A stretch of DNA of 64,000 nt, taken from NCBI RefSeq assembly GCF_032401055.1, contig NZ_CP135529.1, positions 4,214,501-4,278,500 on the forward strand, given 5' to 3'. This DNA comes from Tardiphaga sp. 709. Lineage in GTDB: Bacteria > Pseudomonadota > Alphaproteobacteria > Rhizobiales > Xanthobacteraceae. Within the stretch, counting starts at the first letter, position 1; every line of letters begins with the position of its first letter. The notes under the pieces were generated by a model. That model saw only the letters and a list, made by a program, of their open reading frames with translations. It was not told the DNA's origin and searched no databases. Shown piece by piece: positions 34,436 through 43,449 of the stretch. Made by a program: the position numbers and the translations under genes.

Positions 34436-35437
34436 CTACACCTTCACCATCCGCTTGCCGCGGTTCTCACCGGCCAGCAAACCGATCAGTGCCTGCGGCG
34501 TGTTCTCCAGCCCATCGATGACGTCTTCCTGCACCTTGAGCTTGCCCGCGGCGACCCAGGACTGCAGATCCGTCAGGGCCTTTTCGCGCTGGTTCATATA
34601 GTCCATCACGATGAAGCCCTGCATGATCAGGCGTTTCACCACGATGAGACCGGGCACGCCGCGCGGGCCGGTCGCAGAGGGCGCGCCGTCATATTGCGAG
34701 ATGGCGCCGCAGCAGGCGATGCGGCCGTTGAGATTCATTTGTGCGAGACACGCCTCGAGAATGTCGCCGCCGACATTGTCGAAATAGACGTCGATGCCAC
34801 TGGGAGCAGCCGCCTTCAGCGCCTTGAACACCGCGCCGTCCTTGTAGTCCACCGCAGCATCGAAGCCGAGTTCTTTGGTCAGCCAGTCGCACTTGTCCTT
34901 GCCGCCGGCGATGCCGATCACACGGCAGCCCTTGATCTTGGCGATCTGGCCGACGATGGAGCCGACCGAGCCTGCCGCCGCCGAGACGACGACGGTCTCG
35001 CCTGCCTTGGGCTTGCCGACATCGAGCAGCCCGAAATAGGCGGTGAGGCCGGCAATGCCATAGACGCTGAGCAGATGCGTCATCGGCTCCATCTTCGGCA
35101 TTTTGTTGAGATGCTTGGCTGGCACCGCCGCGTAATTCTGCCAGCCGGTGTCGCCGAACACGATGTCACCCGGCTTCAGCGCAGGCGACTTCGAGGACAC
35201 GACTTCGGCAATGCCGCCGCCCGCCATCACCGTATTGGCCTCGACAGCCGCGCGATAGGTCGCGCCATGCATCCATGCGCGATTGGCGGCATCGAGCGAG
35301 ATGTAACGCACGCGCAGCAGCGCTTCGCCATCCTTCGGCTCGGGAATCGGGCCCTTTGATAGTTTGAAATGCTCGGGCCCCAATTTTCCTGTGGGCTTTT
35401 CGACGAGCAGCACCTGATGATTGACGGTGTCGGTCAT
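34436..35437 (-). CDS. NADP-dependent oxidoreductase, MDR family (CurA-like)
   Basis: 333 residues from the ATG at 35437, preceded by GGGAGA. It is a zinc-free medium-chain reductase: N-terminal GroES-like half (residues 1-150) and Rossmann half with SAAAGSVGSIVGQIAK as the nucleotide loop and GIAGGKDKCDWL as the NADP phosphate-binding turn. Related enzymes (CurA, leukotriene B4 dehydrogenase type) reduce alpha,beta-unsaturated carbonyls. It diverges from the DAACS transporter with a 234-bp shared upstream region. Substrate unknown. Confidence 0.9.
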   Translation of the reverse strand: MTDTVNHQVLLVEKPTGKLGPEHFKLSKGPIPEPKDGEALLRVRYISLDAANRAWMHGATYRAAVEANTVMAGGGIAEVVSSKSPALKPGDIVFGDTGWQNYAAVPAKHLNKMPKMEPMTHLLSVYGIAGLTAYFGLLDVGKPKAGETVVVSAAAGSVGSIVGQIAKIKGCRVIGIAGGKDKCDWLTKELGFDAAVDYKDGAVFKALKAAAPSGIDVYFDNVGGDILEACLAQMNLNGRIACCGAISQYDGAPSATGPRGVPGLIVVKRLIMQGFIVMDYMNQREKALTDLQSWVAAGKLKVQEDVIDGLENTPQALIGLLAGENRGKRMVKV

Positions 35438-35671
35438 GGCCGTTGTCTCCCTGTTTCTTCCTTTGTCGAAACTTGTTGCAGTCGCCGCGTACAAAACAAT
35501 CAGGCTGCACAGTTTTTGTAGTTGGCGATGACGCTATGCGGCAGCGCGGCAATCCACAACGGCTATTTACCGCCTGATGATACCGAAACGGTACGCGGCT
35601 GACGAAGCTGGTTGCGTGCCCTGATCAATATGACAGACTGTCGCAGTTGGGAATGTGTAACGGGGGTCGGT

Positions 35672-36967
35672 ATGTCGAACAGGTTTACGCAATACATTCT
35701 GATCGCGATGGCGCTGGGCATCGTGATGGGCTCGTTGGTTTTCAACTATTTGCCCGATAGCCGTGTCGAGATCGCGGCCGACGTCAATCTGATCGCCATG
35801 TTGTTTCTGCGCCTGATCAAGATGATCATCGCGCCCCTGGTCTTCGCCACGCTGGTCGGCGGCATCGCTCATATGGGCTCGGGCTCCAAGCTCGGCCGCA
35901 TCTTCGCCAAGACCATGGGCTGGTTCGTCAGCGCCTCCTTCATCTCGCTGCTGCTCGGCCTCGTGATGGTCAACCTGTTGCAGCCCGGCGCGAATTTCCC
36001 GGGAACGCTGCCGGCTGCGGGGCAATCGACGGGCCTGCCGGTGTCGGCTTTCTCCATCGAGAAATTCCTGACCCATCTGATCCCGACCTCTATCGCGGAT
36101 GCGATGGCGCAGAACGAGATCCTGCAGATCGTCATCTTCGCCATCTTCTTCGCCGTTGCCATGGGCGCGATGCCGGAACGCTCCAAGCCGATGTTGGCGC
36201 TGATCGATGACCTCGGTCACATCATGCTGAAAGTGACAGGCTATGTGATGCTGTTCGCGCCGCTGGCGGTGTGGGCGGCGATCATGGCGACCGTATCGAA
36301 GAACGGTCTCGGCGTACTCTGGAAGCTGATCGTCTTCATGGGCGGCTTCTATCTGTCGCTGGCGATCCTGTGGGCGATCCTCATCGTCGTCGGCTTTGTC
36401 GTCATCGGCCCGCGCTACAGCCATCTGCTGCGGCTGATCCGCGAGCCGCTGATGATCGCCTTCTCCACGGCAAGTTCGGAAGCCGCCTATCCGAAGACGC
36501 TGGAAGGCCTCAACCGCTTTGGCGCCTCGTCGCGCATCTCAAGTTTCGTGCTGCCGCTGGGCTATTCGTTCAATCTCGACGGCACGATGATGTACTGCAC
36601 CTTCGCGAGCATCTTCATCGCGCAGACCTATCACATCGAGATGTCGCTCGGCACGCAGCTCGCGATGCTGGCGACGCTGATGATCACCTCGAAGGGCGTG
36701 GCCGGTGTGCCGCGTGCGTCCCTGGTGGTGATCGCGTCGACGCTCAGCCAGTTCAACATTCCGGAAGCCGGATTGTTGATGATCATGGGCATCGACACCT
36801 TCCTCGATATGGGCCGCAGCGCCACCAATGTGATCGGCAATTCGCTGGCCACGGCCGTGGTCGCGAAATGGGAGGGCGAACTCGCGCCCGAACATGAGCT
36901 GGGTCCCGACGATGTGGTGCCTGGCGACATGATTCCCGGAGAAATCCCCGCCCTCGGACATGGTTGA
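35672..36967 (+). CDS. Dicarboxylate/amino acid:cation symporter (DAACS family)
   Basis: 431 residues from the ATG at 35672, which follows GGGGG; the longer frame to 35612 has no ribosome site. It has eight or so hydrophobic segments and the DAACS signatures: serine-rich FSTASSEAAYPKTLEGL, SYSFNLDGTMMYCTFASIFIAQ-type block (here GYSFNLDGTMMYC), the SKGVAGVPRA loop, and GIDTFLDMGRSATNVIGNS for substrate and cation binding. It moves glutamate, aspartate or C4-dicarboxylates with H+ or Na+. A GltI-like binding protein starts nine bases after its stop, an unusual pairing since DAACS carriers need no receptor. Confidence 0.92.
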   Translation: MSNRFTQYILIAMALGIVMGSLVFNYLPDSRVEIAADVNLIAMLFLRLIKMIIAPLVFATLVGGIAHMGSGSKLGRIFAKTMGWFVSASFISLLLGLVMVNLLQPGANFPGTLPAAGQSTGLPVSAFSIEKFLTHLIPTSIADAMAQNEILQIVIFAIFFAVAMGAMPERSKPMLALIDDLGHIMLKVTGYVMLFAPLAVWAAIMATVSKNGLGVLWKLIVFMGGFYLSLAILWAILIVVGFVVIGPRYSHLLRLIREPLMIAFSTASSEAAYPKTLEGLNRFGASSRISSFVLPLGYSFNLDGTMMYCTFASIFIAQTYHIEMSLGTQLAMLATLMITSKGVAGVPRASLVVIASTLSQFNIPEAGLLMIMGIDTFLDMGRSATNVIGNSLATAVVAKWEGELAPEHELGPDDVVPGDMIPGEIPALGHG

Positions 36968-36975
36968 GGTGCGTG

Positions 36976-37893
36976 ATGCGCTACTATCTGACCGGTTCGA
37001 TCACCGGGCTGCTGGCAACTCTGCTGCTGGCGACGGCTGCGCAGGCGCAAGCGCCTGCGGAAGGGCTTAGCCCGACGCTGGCGGCGATCAAGAAGGCACA
37101 TGTGGTCAAACTCGGCTACCGCGAGAGCTCGCCGCCATTCTCGTTCCTCGACCAGGCGGGCCGGCCGATCGGCTACAGTCTCGAACTCTGCGAGGCCATC
37201 GTTGAGGATATCGGCATCGAGGTCGACGATCCCCAGCTCAAGATCGAATATGTAAAAGTGACGTCGGACGATCGCATTCCCGCGGTGGTCGACGGCAAGA
37301 TCGATCTCGAATGCGGCTCGACCACGGCCAATGCCGAACGGCGCAGGCAGGTCGCGTTCTCGCCGCTGATGTTCGTCGCCGGCACCAAGCTGATGGTGCC
37401 GAAAACCACGACGGGCACCGCGCCGACCGACTTCAAGGGCAAGACCATCGTCGTCACCAAAGGCACCACCAACGAACAGGCGATGCATGCGGTCGACAAG
37501 AAGTTCAATCTCGGCCTCAACATCGTGGTCTCGCCCGACCACGAACAGAGCTACCAGATGCTGGTCGACGGCAAGGCCGATGCGTTTGCGACGGACGATA
37601 TCCTGCTGTCGGGCCTGATCGCGCGGCACAAGTCACAGGATAAGTATCGTGTTGTCGGCGATTACCTGTCCTACGATCCCTACGGCATCATGTTCCGCAA
37701 GGGCGAGAAGCAATTGAGTGACGTCGTCGAGCGTACCTTTCGGCGGCTCGGCTCCAACCGCGATCTGATCCCGCTCTACAACAAATGGTTCGTCGCCCGC
37801 CTGCCGACCGGCGAGCGCATGGGCGTCTCGATCTCGCCGCAGCTGGAAGAGAGCTTCAAGGTCCTGGACGACTCAGCGGGCGGGACGAATTGA
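36976..37893 (+). CDS. Amino acid ABC-type substrate-binding protein (GltI/SBP_bac_3 type)
   Basis: 305 residues from the ATG at 36976 (GAGG upstream); a GTG/ATG a few codons earlier overlaps the symporter stop. A signal peptide (MRYYLTGSITGLLATLLLATAAQAQA) precedes a family-3 binding domain: VVKLGYRESSPPFSFLD, GYSLELCEAIVE, and LECGSTTANAERR, typical of glutamate/aspartate receptors. No permease or ATPase follows; a palindrome and the convergent Mur-ligase gene close the transcript. It may hand a ligand to a remote ABC complex, or act with the adjacent symporter as a sensor or scavenger. Confidence 0.88.
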   Translation: MRYYLTGSITGLLATLLLATAAQAQAPAEGLSPTLAAIKKAHVVKLGYRESSPPFSFLDQAGRPIGYSLELCEAIVEDIGIEVDDPQLKIEYVKVTSDDRIPAVVDGKIDLECGSTTANAERRRQVAFSPLMFVAGTKLMVPKTTTGTAPTDFKGKTIVVTKGTTNEQAMHAVDKKFNLGLNIVVSPDHEQSYQMLVDGKADAFATDDILLSGLIARHKSQDKYRVVGDYLSYDPYGIMFRKGEKQLSDVVERTFRRLGSNRDLIPLYNKWFVARLPTGERMGVSISPQLEESFKVLDDSAGGTN

Positions 37894-37932
37894 GGCTTAG
37901 CGTTCTGCATTAGGTCCGCGGTACTATCAAAT

Positions 37933-38049
37933 GTCGTCCCCGCGAAGGCGGGGACCCATAACCTCCGAGCCTGAGGTTAGAAACTGCCGTAGCCACGGTG
38001 CTAAATCTTTTAATCGGCGTGTATGGGTCCCCGCCTTCGCGGGGACGAC
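37933..38049. repeat. 28-bp perfect inverted repeat between convergent genes
   Basis: Arms at 37933-37960 and 38022-38049 are exact inverted copies (GTCGTCCCCGCGAAGGCGGG... ), each arm itself a hairpin (CCCCGC-GAAG-GCGGGG), enclosing 61 bp. A dispersed palindrome that also probably terminates both flanking transcripts. Confidence 0.75.
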
Positions 38050-38071
38050 AGCCGAGAGGCCGCTTAATCTC

Positions 38072-39391
38072 TCAAAAAAACACCAGATCCTGCGCCTTGC
38101 CGCCGCGCAGCACCGTCGCATATTCGATCGCCGCGAACAGTCCACCCGCCACATAGATCTTGCGCGGCACGGCGCGCGCCAGTTGCTGGCTGAGGCGCAC
38201 CGCGTCTTCCATGGCATTGGCCACATGAATGCGCGCCGCCGGATGAGCCTTGCGCGCGGCAGCGCCGACCACGCGCGCGTCTGCGCCCTTGTGATAGGCG
38301 CGGGTACAGACGATCGTATCGAAGACGGGCGCGAGATGCTTGGCGATATCATCGACATTCTTGTCGCCGGAGACACCGAGCACGAGCAACCAGTTGTCGT
38401 CGCCATGGATGGCGCGAAGGCTCTTCAGGGCTTGTGCGACGCCATCAGGCGTATGGCCGACATCGATGACGGTCAGGGGATCGCGCTGAACGATCTCGAG
38501 CCGTCCCGGCCATCTGGTATCGCGCAGCCCGGTCCGAACCGCGAGATCGATGGCGCTGGTGGTCGCATCCGGATGCATGCGCTGCATCCAGAGAATGAAC
38601 AGCGCAGCCGCGATGGCGGCGTTGTTGAGTTGGAACTCGCCGGCCAGCATGAGTTCGAGCGCGCGCAGATCGAATGCGCCCAGCCGGCAGTTGAAGGCCT
38701 GGGCCTTGGCTGACGCAAAGACGTTGCTGATCGTGATCTCGTCGCCGATATGCAGGCCGGTGACGTTGCGGTTGCGGTTGTACTCGGCGAGATTGCCGCG
38801 CATGGGCAGGCAGTTCTCGCCATAGACGACGGTGCCGCCCGAGATACACGCATCGCTCTTGTCGCAGGCGATCAGCTCCAGCGAGTTGCCGAGCAGGTTG
38901 ACGTGTTCGAGATCGACCGAGGTGACGCAGGTGATGTCGGCGCCGACCAGCCGAACCGGATCGTAGCGTCCGCCAATGCCCGCCTCGAACACGGCGAATT
39001 CGCATTCGGTCTCCTGGAAATACAGGCAGGCCAGCGCGAACTGAGCCTCGAAGGCGCCGAAGGTCTCATGCAGCGTGTGCTGCTTGAGATCGGCGATGGC
39101 GGTGGCGACACGCAGTACGAGGGCTTCCAGCAATTCGTCATCGACAGGCACGCCGTCAATCTGGAAGCGCTCGTTGAAGCGATAGAGATGCGGTGACGTG
39201 AACAGGCCCGTTCGCAGGCCGAAAGCACGTCCGATGCTGGCGCAGAATGCCGCGGTCGAGCCCTTGCCGTTGGAGCCGGTGACGACCACGGAATGTCTGC
39301 GCAGCCTGATGCGGTCGATGGACAGCGCATCGAGCAGCATCGCCAGCCGGGCGAGGCAGAGGCCGTCGCCATATTTGGGCAGGTTAAACAT
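38072..39391 (-). CDS. Mur ligase / FolC-like amide ligase, partner of the ATP-grasp gene
   Basis: 439 residues with the FolC-type Mur ligase architecture: N-terminal helix (FNLPKYGDGLCLARL), P-loop VTGSNGKGST, FEAGIGGRYDP, the Mg-binding histidine region TSVDLEHVNLLG, LNNAAIAAALF and the C-terminal domain starting VIDVGHTPDGVAQALKSL. Such enzymes join an amino acid to a carboxylate through an acyl phosphate; FolC adds glutamates to folate. Here the start codon lies within the end of an ATP-grasp gene (8-bp overlap). ATP-grasp and Mur-ligase modules together are the layout of cyanophycin synthetase, in one chain there and two here. It may be an amide ligase for a peptide-like product rather than the housekeeping FolC. 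Product unknown. Confidence 0.8.
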   Translation of the reverse strand: MFNLPKYGDGLCLARLAMLLDALSIDRIRLRRHSVVVTGSNGKGSTAAFCASIGRAFGLRTGLFTSPHLYRFNERFQIDGVPVDDELLEALVLRVATAIADLKQHTLHETFGAFEAQFALACLYFQETECEFAVFEAGIGGRYDPVRLVGADITCVTSVDLEHVNLLGNSLELIACDKSDACISGGTVVYGENCLPMRGNLAEYNRNRNVTGLHIGDEITISNVFASAKAQAFNCRLGAFDLRALELMLAGEFQLNNAAIAAALFILWMQRMHPDATTSAIDLAVRTGLRDTRWPGRLEIVQRDPLTVIDVGHTPDGVAQALKSLRAIHGDDNWLLVLGVSGDKNVDDIAKHLAPVFDTIVCTRAYHKGADARVVGAAARKAHPAARIHVANAMEDAVRLSQQLARAVPRKIYVAGGLFAAIEYATVLRGGKAQDLVFF

Positions 39392-40391
39392 CGAGCAGGC
39401 CGATCGCCGTGAATGTATGCCGCCAGATGCGCAGGATCAGATCCTCGCGGCCGCTGTCTTCGAGAAAGCGGATCGACGGATTGGCATTGACCTCGATCAC
39501 GCGCAAGGCCGCAGCATCTCCGTCGATATCCGTAAACAGGTCGACCGCGCCAGCGCGCAGGCCGAGCGCCTTGGCGGCCTGCAGCGCCATCGCAAAGGCA
39601 ACAGTTTCGTTGCCCGGCGCCGTAAAGCTCATGCTGCCGCCTGCGCTGCGATTCATCCGGCCGGGAATCGCGCGCCGCTCGCCATATGGCAGCACGCGAT
39701 CGAGGGAGGCGTCATCGAGACCTGACGTGACCGACGAAATGCCGTGGCGGTCCAGCGCGGACGTTTCCGCGGCGATCAATTGCCTGAGCGTCGCCTTGCC
39801 GTCGCCCGTCACGAAGGGCGACGTCTTCTGCGCGCAATACACGACCTCGTCGTCGAGGATGAACACGCGATATTCCTGGCCGGTATAGATGCGCTGCATC
39901 AGGATCGCGTCATAATACTGTGCAACCTGCCTGAGATAGGCCATCAGCGCATCGCCGCCCACGACAATCTCCGCAAAGTCGCCGCGCGATCCCATCAGCG
40001 GTTTGATGAAGGCCCGGTCACCGAGTTCGGCGAAATGCCAGACGGCGTCGGCGTGTTCGTGGCCGGGCGGGCGATGGGCGCGATAACGCTCATGCAGGAA
40101 GAAGTATTTCCCGCCCAAAGTCGGGACGCCGGCGCGCTCCATCAGCACATTGGCGAAATACTTGTCATTCGCCAGCGTCGCAGCCGTGGCGTTGTTCTGC
40201 GGAAAGAACGAGCCGCGTCCGGCACCGAAGGAAGCGCTCCTGCCGTCGCGGCCGACAGTAAAGATCAGGCCCGTTCCGCCATCGACGTCGGCGAAATCCA
40301 GCCCGAACTGGCGGCAAGCGTATTCGGCATAGATCGACTGGTCGGGATAGAATGTGGCCTTTCCGGCCCGGATGTCGCGAAGGGATGTCAT
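39384..40391 (-). CDS. ATP-grasp ligase, partner of the Mur-ligase gene
   Basis: 335 residues from the ATG at 40391; the preceding TTG and any ribosome site are unconvincing. The ATP-grasp fold is visible: LANDKYFANVLMERAGVPT before the small lobe, AFIKPLMGSRGDFAEIV for nucleotide contact, VFILDDEVVYCAQKTSP, and the Mg-binding end VIEVNANPSIRFLE. This resembles the N-terminal half of cyanophycin synthetases and RimK/glutathione-synthetase-type peptide ligases. It overlaps the Mur-ligase gene by eight bases, implying a complex. An inverted repeat about 92 bases upstream may control the pair. The substrate is unknown. Confidence 0.82.
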   Translation of the reverse strand: MTSLRDIRAGKATFYPDQSIYAEYACRQFGLDFADVDGGTGLIFTVGRDGRSASFGAGRGSFFPQNNATAATLANDKYFANVLMERAGVPTLGGKYFFLHERYRAHRPPGHEHADAVWHFAELGDRAFIKPLMGSRGDFAEIVVGGDALMAYLRQVAQYYDAILMQRIYTGQEYRVFILDDEVVYCAQKTSPFVTGDGKATLRQLIAAETSALDRHGISSVTSGLDDASLDRVLPYGERRAIPGRMNRSAGGSMSFTAPGNETVAFAMALQAAKALGLRAGAVDLFTDIDGDAAALRVIEVNANPSIRFLEDSGREDLILRIWRHTFTAIGLLDV

Positions 40392-40765
40392 CAAGGACCA
40401 GGCCGACGATTGAACGAAAAGCCGCCTGCGACGACTTTAACGAGGTGACCGGAAACTACCGGATCGGGATCGGGCGATCCAGCCGGATACCATTAACGGT
40501 GTCCGGCAAGAAATTGAACGAAACCTCCCATATCGGGTAATTTAATGTCGCGGCCAGATGGGCTGCTGCTGCATGGGTAACCTGCTTTGGAAATTAATCG
40601 ACCGCCTCCCTCAGTCCGCAATTGCACTTCATGGCTACTTTGACTAATTGTCATTCGCAGCTGCGAGAACCAAAATTAGCCAATAGCCGCAATGGTTTCT
40701 CGGCATCGTGACGCGGCAAACAATGGACTTGTTCTAAAAAAGCCCGCACTGGAAAATCAAATCTC
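40392..40765. other. 374-bp divergent intergenic region
   Basis: No gene seen. It carries a 9-bp inverted repeat (40483-40506, described separately), a -35-like TTGACT at 40640-40645 facing the ferredoxin-NADP reductase gene without a good -10, and AT-rich tracts near 40530-40620 and 40700-40760. It must hold promoters for both the ATP-grasp pair and the reductase. Confidence 0.5.
40483..40506 (-). promoter_or_regulatory. Inverted repeat upstream of the ATP-grasp/Mur-ligase pair
   Basis: CCGGATACC (40483-40491) and GGTGTCCGG (40498-40506) with a six-base spacer ATTAAC; one G-T position. It lies 92 bases before the ATP-grasp ATG on the coding strand, a place suited to an operator. No cognate regulator is next to it. 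Confidence 0.35.
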
Positions 40766-41539
40766 ATGAGCGCCTTTCACAGAGAGAAAGTTCTTTCTGT
40801 CCAGCATTGGACCGATACACTTTTCAGCTTCAAAGCCACCCGCGATACCTCGTTCCGCTTCCAGAACGGCCAGTTCGCCATGATCGGCCTCGAAGTCGAT
40901 GGCAAGCCGCTGCTGCGCGCCTATTCGATGGCCAGCGCGAACCACGAGGAAGAGCTGGAATTCTTCAGCATCAAGGTGCCGGATGGCCCGCTGACCTCGC
41001 GCCTGCAGAAGATCAAGGAAGGCGACACCATCCTGGTCGCGCGTAAGGCGGTGGGCACGCTGGTCACCGACAGTCTGCTGCCGGGCAAACGCCTTCTCAT
41101 GCTGTCGACCGGCACCGGTCTCGCGCCCTTTGCCAGCCTGATCAAGGATCCCGAAGTCTATGAGCAGTACGAGCAGGTCGTGCTGGTGCATGGCTGCCGG
41201 CAGGTCTCGGAGCTGGCCTATGGCGAGCGTCTGGTCGAACGACTCCAGAAGGACGAGCTGTTCGGGGAGCTGATGAAGGACAAGTTCACCTATTATCCAA
41301 CGGTCACCCGCGAGCCCTTCCGCAATCGCGGCCGCATCACCGACCTGATCGAGTCCGGCCAGATCTTCAAGGATATCGGCCAGGGCCTGCTCGACATCGC
41401 CACCGACCGCGTCATGCTGTGCGGCAGTCCGGCGATGCTCGAAGACCTGAAGGTCATGTTTGAGAAGCGCGATTTCACCGAAGGCAGCGGCAACAGGCCC
41501 GGTCATTTCGTGATCGAGAAGGCTTTCGTCGAGCGCTAA
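40766..41539 (+). CDS. fpr: Ferredoxin--NADP+ reductase
   Basis: 257 residues, the bacterial plant-type FNR/Fpr family. FAD contact is in RAYSMASAN, the flavin-phosphate segment follows in the SIKVPDGPLTSRLQ block, and the NADP loop in STGTGLAPFASLI with CGSPAMLEDL near the end. It passes electrons between NADPH and ferredoxin or flavodoxin in the cytoplasm, often in oxidative stress or in support of iron-sulfur enzymes. It is a single-gene unit with an ideal terminator after it. Confidence 0.93.
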   Translation: MSAFHREKVLSVQHWTDTLFSFKATRDTSFRFQNGQFAMIGLEVDGKPLLRAYSMASANHEEELEFFSIKVPDGPLTSRLQKIKEGDTILVARKAVGTLVTDSLLPGKRLLMLSTGTGLAPFASLIKDPEVYEQYEQVVLVHGCRQVSELAYGERLVERLQKDELFGELMKDKFTYYPTVTREPFRNRGRITDLIESGQIFKDIGQGLLDIATDRVMLCGSPAMLEDLKVMFEKRDFTEGSGNRPGHFVIEKAFVER

Positions 41540-41573
41540 GGCAGCCCGACACCATCGAAATGCACTGCACTGC

Positions 41574-41599
41574 AAAACCCGCGCTTCGGCGCGGGTTTT
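41574..41599 (+). terminator. Intrinsic terminator after fpr
   Basis: An 11-bp perfect stem AAAACCCGCGC / GCGCGGGTTTT around a TTCG tetraloop, with the T-run in the right arm and more T's just beyond. It starts 35 bases after the fpr stop and works in either direction. Confidence 0.9.
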
Positions 41600-41750
41600 G
41601 TCGTTTCAGGCTCTCGCTTTTGGCAACAATTCATTGAGCGTGGCGCGCTAGATTGGGCGCTCGGGTGCGATGCTCTGCGGCAACGCGCTTGTGATGTTTG
41701 CGTCATCGGGTCTGTGTAACGCTAGCGCCATTCATGTCAGGCAGGATTTT

Positions 41751-43391
41751 ATGGAAACGTTGATGCTTCCCCTCTCGCCGCGCTTCATCGTTTTGACGAT
41801 CTGCGGCGTCGCCACCTTGCTGCTGGTCGGCATTGGCATTCACGACCCCAAGGTCATCCCTCTCGTTGTCATTCCGGTCATCGTCTTCGGCGGCCTGACC
41901 ATGCTCGGCATTCACGACGTGCTGCAGAAGGACCATGCGGTTCTGCGCAACTATCCGATCTCGGCGCATATCCGCTTCCTGCTCGAAGAAATCCGTCCGG
42001 AGATGCGGCAGTATTTCTTCGAGAGCGAAAAGGATGGCATGCCGTTCAGCCGCGACACGCGCGCGGTGGTCTATCAGCGCGCCAAGATGGTGCTCGACAA
42101 GCGTCCCTTCGGCACCCAGAAGAACGTCTACGAAGAGGGCTATGAGTGGATGCACCATTCGGTCGCGCCGCGGCCGCATGCGACTGAGCAATTTCGCATC
42201 ACCATCGGCGGTCCGGATTGCCTCAAGCCCTATTCGGCCTCGGTACTGAACGTCTCGGCTATGAGCTTTGGTGCACTCAGCCCAAATGCGATCCGGGCGC
42301 TGAATGCCGGCGCCAAGCGTGGCAACTTCGCCCATGACACAGGCGAAGGTGGCGTCAGCCCGTATCACCAGGAAATGGGCGGTGACCTGATCTGGGAGAT
42401 CGGCTCCGGCTATTTTGGTTGCCGCACGCGTGATGGCAACTTCGACCCCGACGCCTTCGCGAAGCTTGCCGTCAACGAGCAGATCAAGATGGTCGAGCTC
42501 AAGATCAGCCAGGGCGCAAAGCCCGGCCATGGCGGCGTATTGCCGGCGGCGAAGGTATCGGAAGAGATATCGCGCATCCGCGGCGTCGCCATGGGCGAGG
42601 ATTGTATCTCGCCAGCCTATCACAAGGCGTTTTCAACGCCGATCGAGATGATGGAGTTCATCGACAAGATGCGCCGGCTGTCCGGCGGCAAGCCGGCCGG
42701 CTTCAAGCTGTGCATCGGCCATCCCTGGGAGTTCCTCGCGATCTGCAAGGCGATGCTGCAGACCGGCATCTATCCGGATTTCATTGTGGTTGATGGCAAT
42801 GAAGGCGGCACGGGCGCGGCGCCGCTGGAATTTATGGACCATCTGGGCATGCCGATGCGCGAGGGCGTCAACTTCGTGCACAATGCGCTGATCGGCATCG
42901 GCGCGCGTGACCGCATCAAGATCGGCGCCTCCGGCAAGATCGCGACGGCTTTCGATATCGCCCGCGCGATGGCGCTTGGCGCCGACTGGTGCAATTCGGC
43001 GCGCGGCTTCATGTTCGCACTGGGCTGCATCCAGTCACTGAGCTGCCACACCGATCGTTGCCCGACCGGCGTCACGACGCAGGACCCGACGCGCAATCGC
43101 GCCCTGGCCGTGCCGCAGAAGACCGATCGCGTTTACAACTATCACGAGGCGACGTTGCATGCGCTGGCCGAGCTGATTGCGGCAGCCGGGCTCGATCATC
43201 CGCAGGATATTCGCCCGATCCATTTCTCGCACCGCGCCTCCGGCACCGACGTCCTGTCCTTCACGCGGATGTATCCGGCATTGCGCCACAACGAACTGGT
43301 CGATGGCACCGGTGATAAGCGCTTTCGCGATGCATGGGAGATGGCGCAAGCGGGCTCGTTCCTGCCAGCAGCTCTGGAACGTTCGGCCTAG
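41751..43391 (+). CDS. FMN-binding glutamate synthase family protein
   Basis: 546 residues from the ATG at 41751 (AGGA four bases upstream); a longer frame upstream lacks a start with a ribosome site. Two hydrophobic N-terminal segments (about 9-25 and 30-50) anchor a domain matching the large glutamate synthase FMN barrel: FAHDTGEGGVSPYHQEMGG, KISQGAKPGHGG, VDGNEGGTGAAPLEF. Three cysteines, C426, C432 and C437 (C-x5-C-x4-C in GCIQSLSCHTDRCPTG), would ligate a [3Fe-4S] cluster. The glutaminase domain is absent, so it cannot itself be a full GOGAT; its electron-transfer role and partner are unproven. Confidence 0.9.
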   Translation: METLMLPLSPRFIVLTICGVATLLLVGIGIHDPKVIPLVVIPVIVFGGLTMLGIHDVLQKDHAVLRNYPISAHIRFLLEEIRPEMRQYFFESEKDGMPFSRDTRAVVYQRAKMVLDKRPFGTQKNVYEEGYEWMHHSVAPRPHATEQFRITIGGPDCLKPYSASVLNVSAMSFGALSPNAIRALNAGAKRGNFAHDTGEGGVSPYHQEMGGDLIWEIGSGYFGCRTRDGNFDPDAFAKLAVNEQIKMVELKISQGAKPGHGGVLPAAKVSEEISRIRGVAMGEDCISPAYHKAFSTPIEMMEFIDKMRRLSGGKPAGFKLCIGHPWEFLAICKAMLQTGIYPDFIVVDGNEGGTGAAPLEFMDHLGMPMREGVNFVHNALIGIGARDRIKIGASGKIATAFDIARAMALGADWCNSARGFMFALGCIQSLSCHTDRCPTGVTTQDPTRNRALAVPQKTDRVYNYHEATLHALAELIAAAGLDHPQDIRPIHFSHRASGTDVLSFTRMYPALRHNELVDGTGDKRFRDAWEMAQAGSFLPAALERSA

Positions 43392-43397
43392 ATTATT

Positions 43398-43431
43398 GTA
43401 GCCCGGATATCGCTGCGCTCATCCGGGCTAC
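43398..43431. terminator. Palindromic repeat between convergent genes
   Basis: GTAGCCCGGAT at 43398-43408 and ATCCGGGCTAC at 43421-43431 are exact inverted copies with a 12-nt loop, between the glutamate-synthase-like gene and the porin. No T-run; a dispersed repeat likely acting as a two-way transcription block. Confidence 0.6.
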
Positions 43432-43449
43432 AAACGGCGCAGGATGTTG

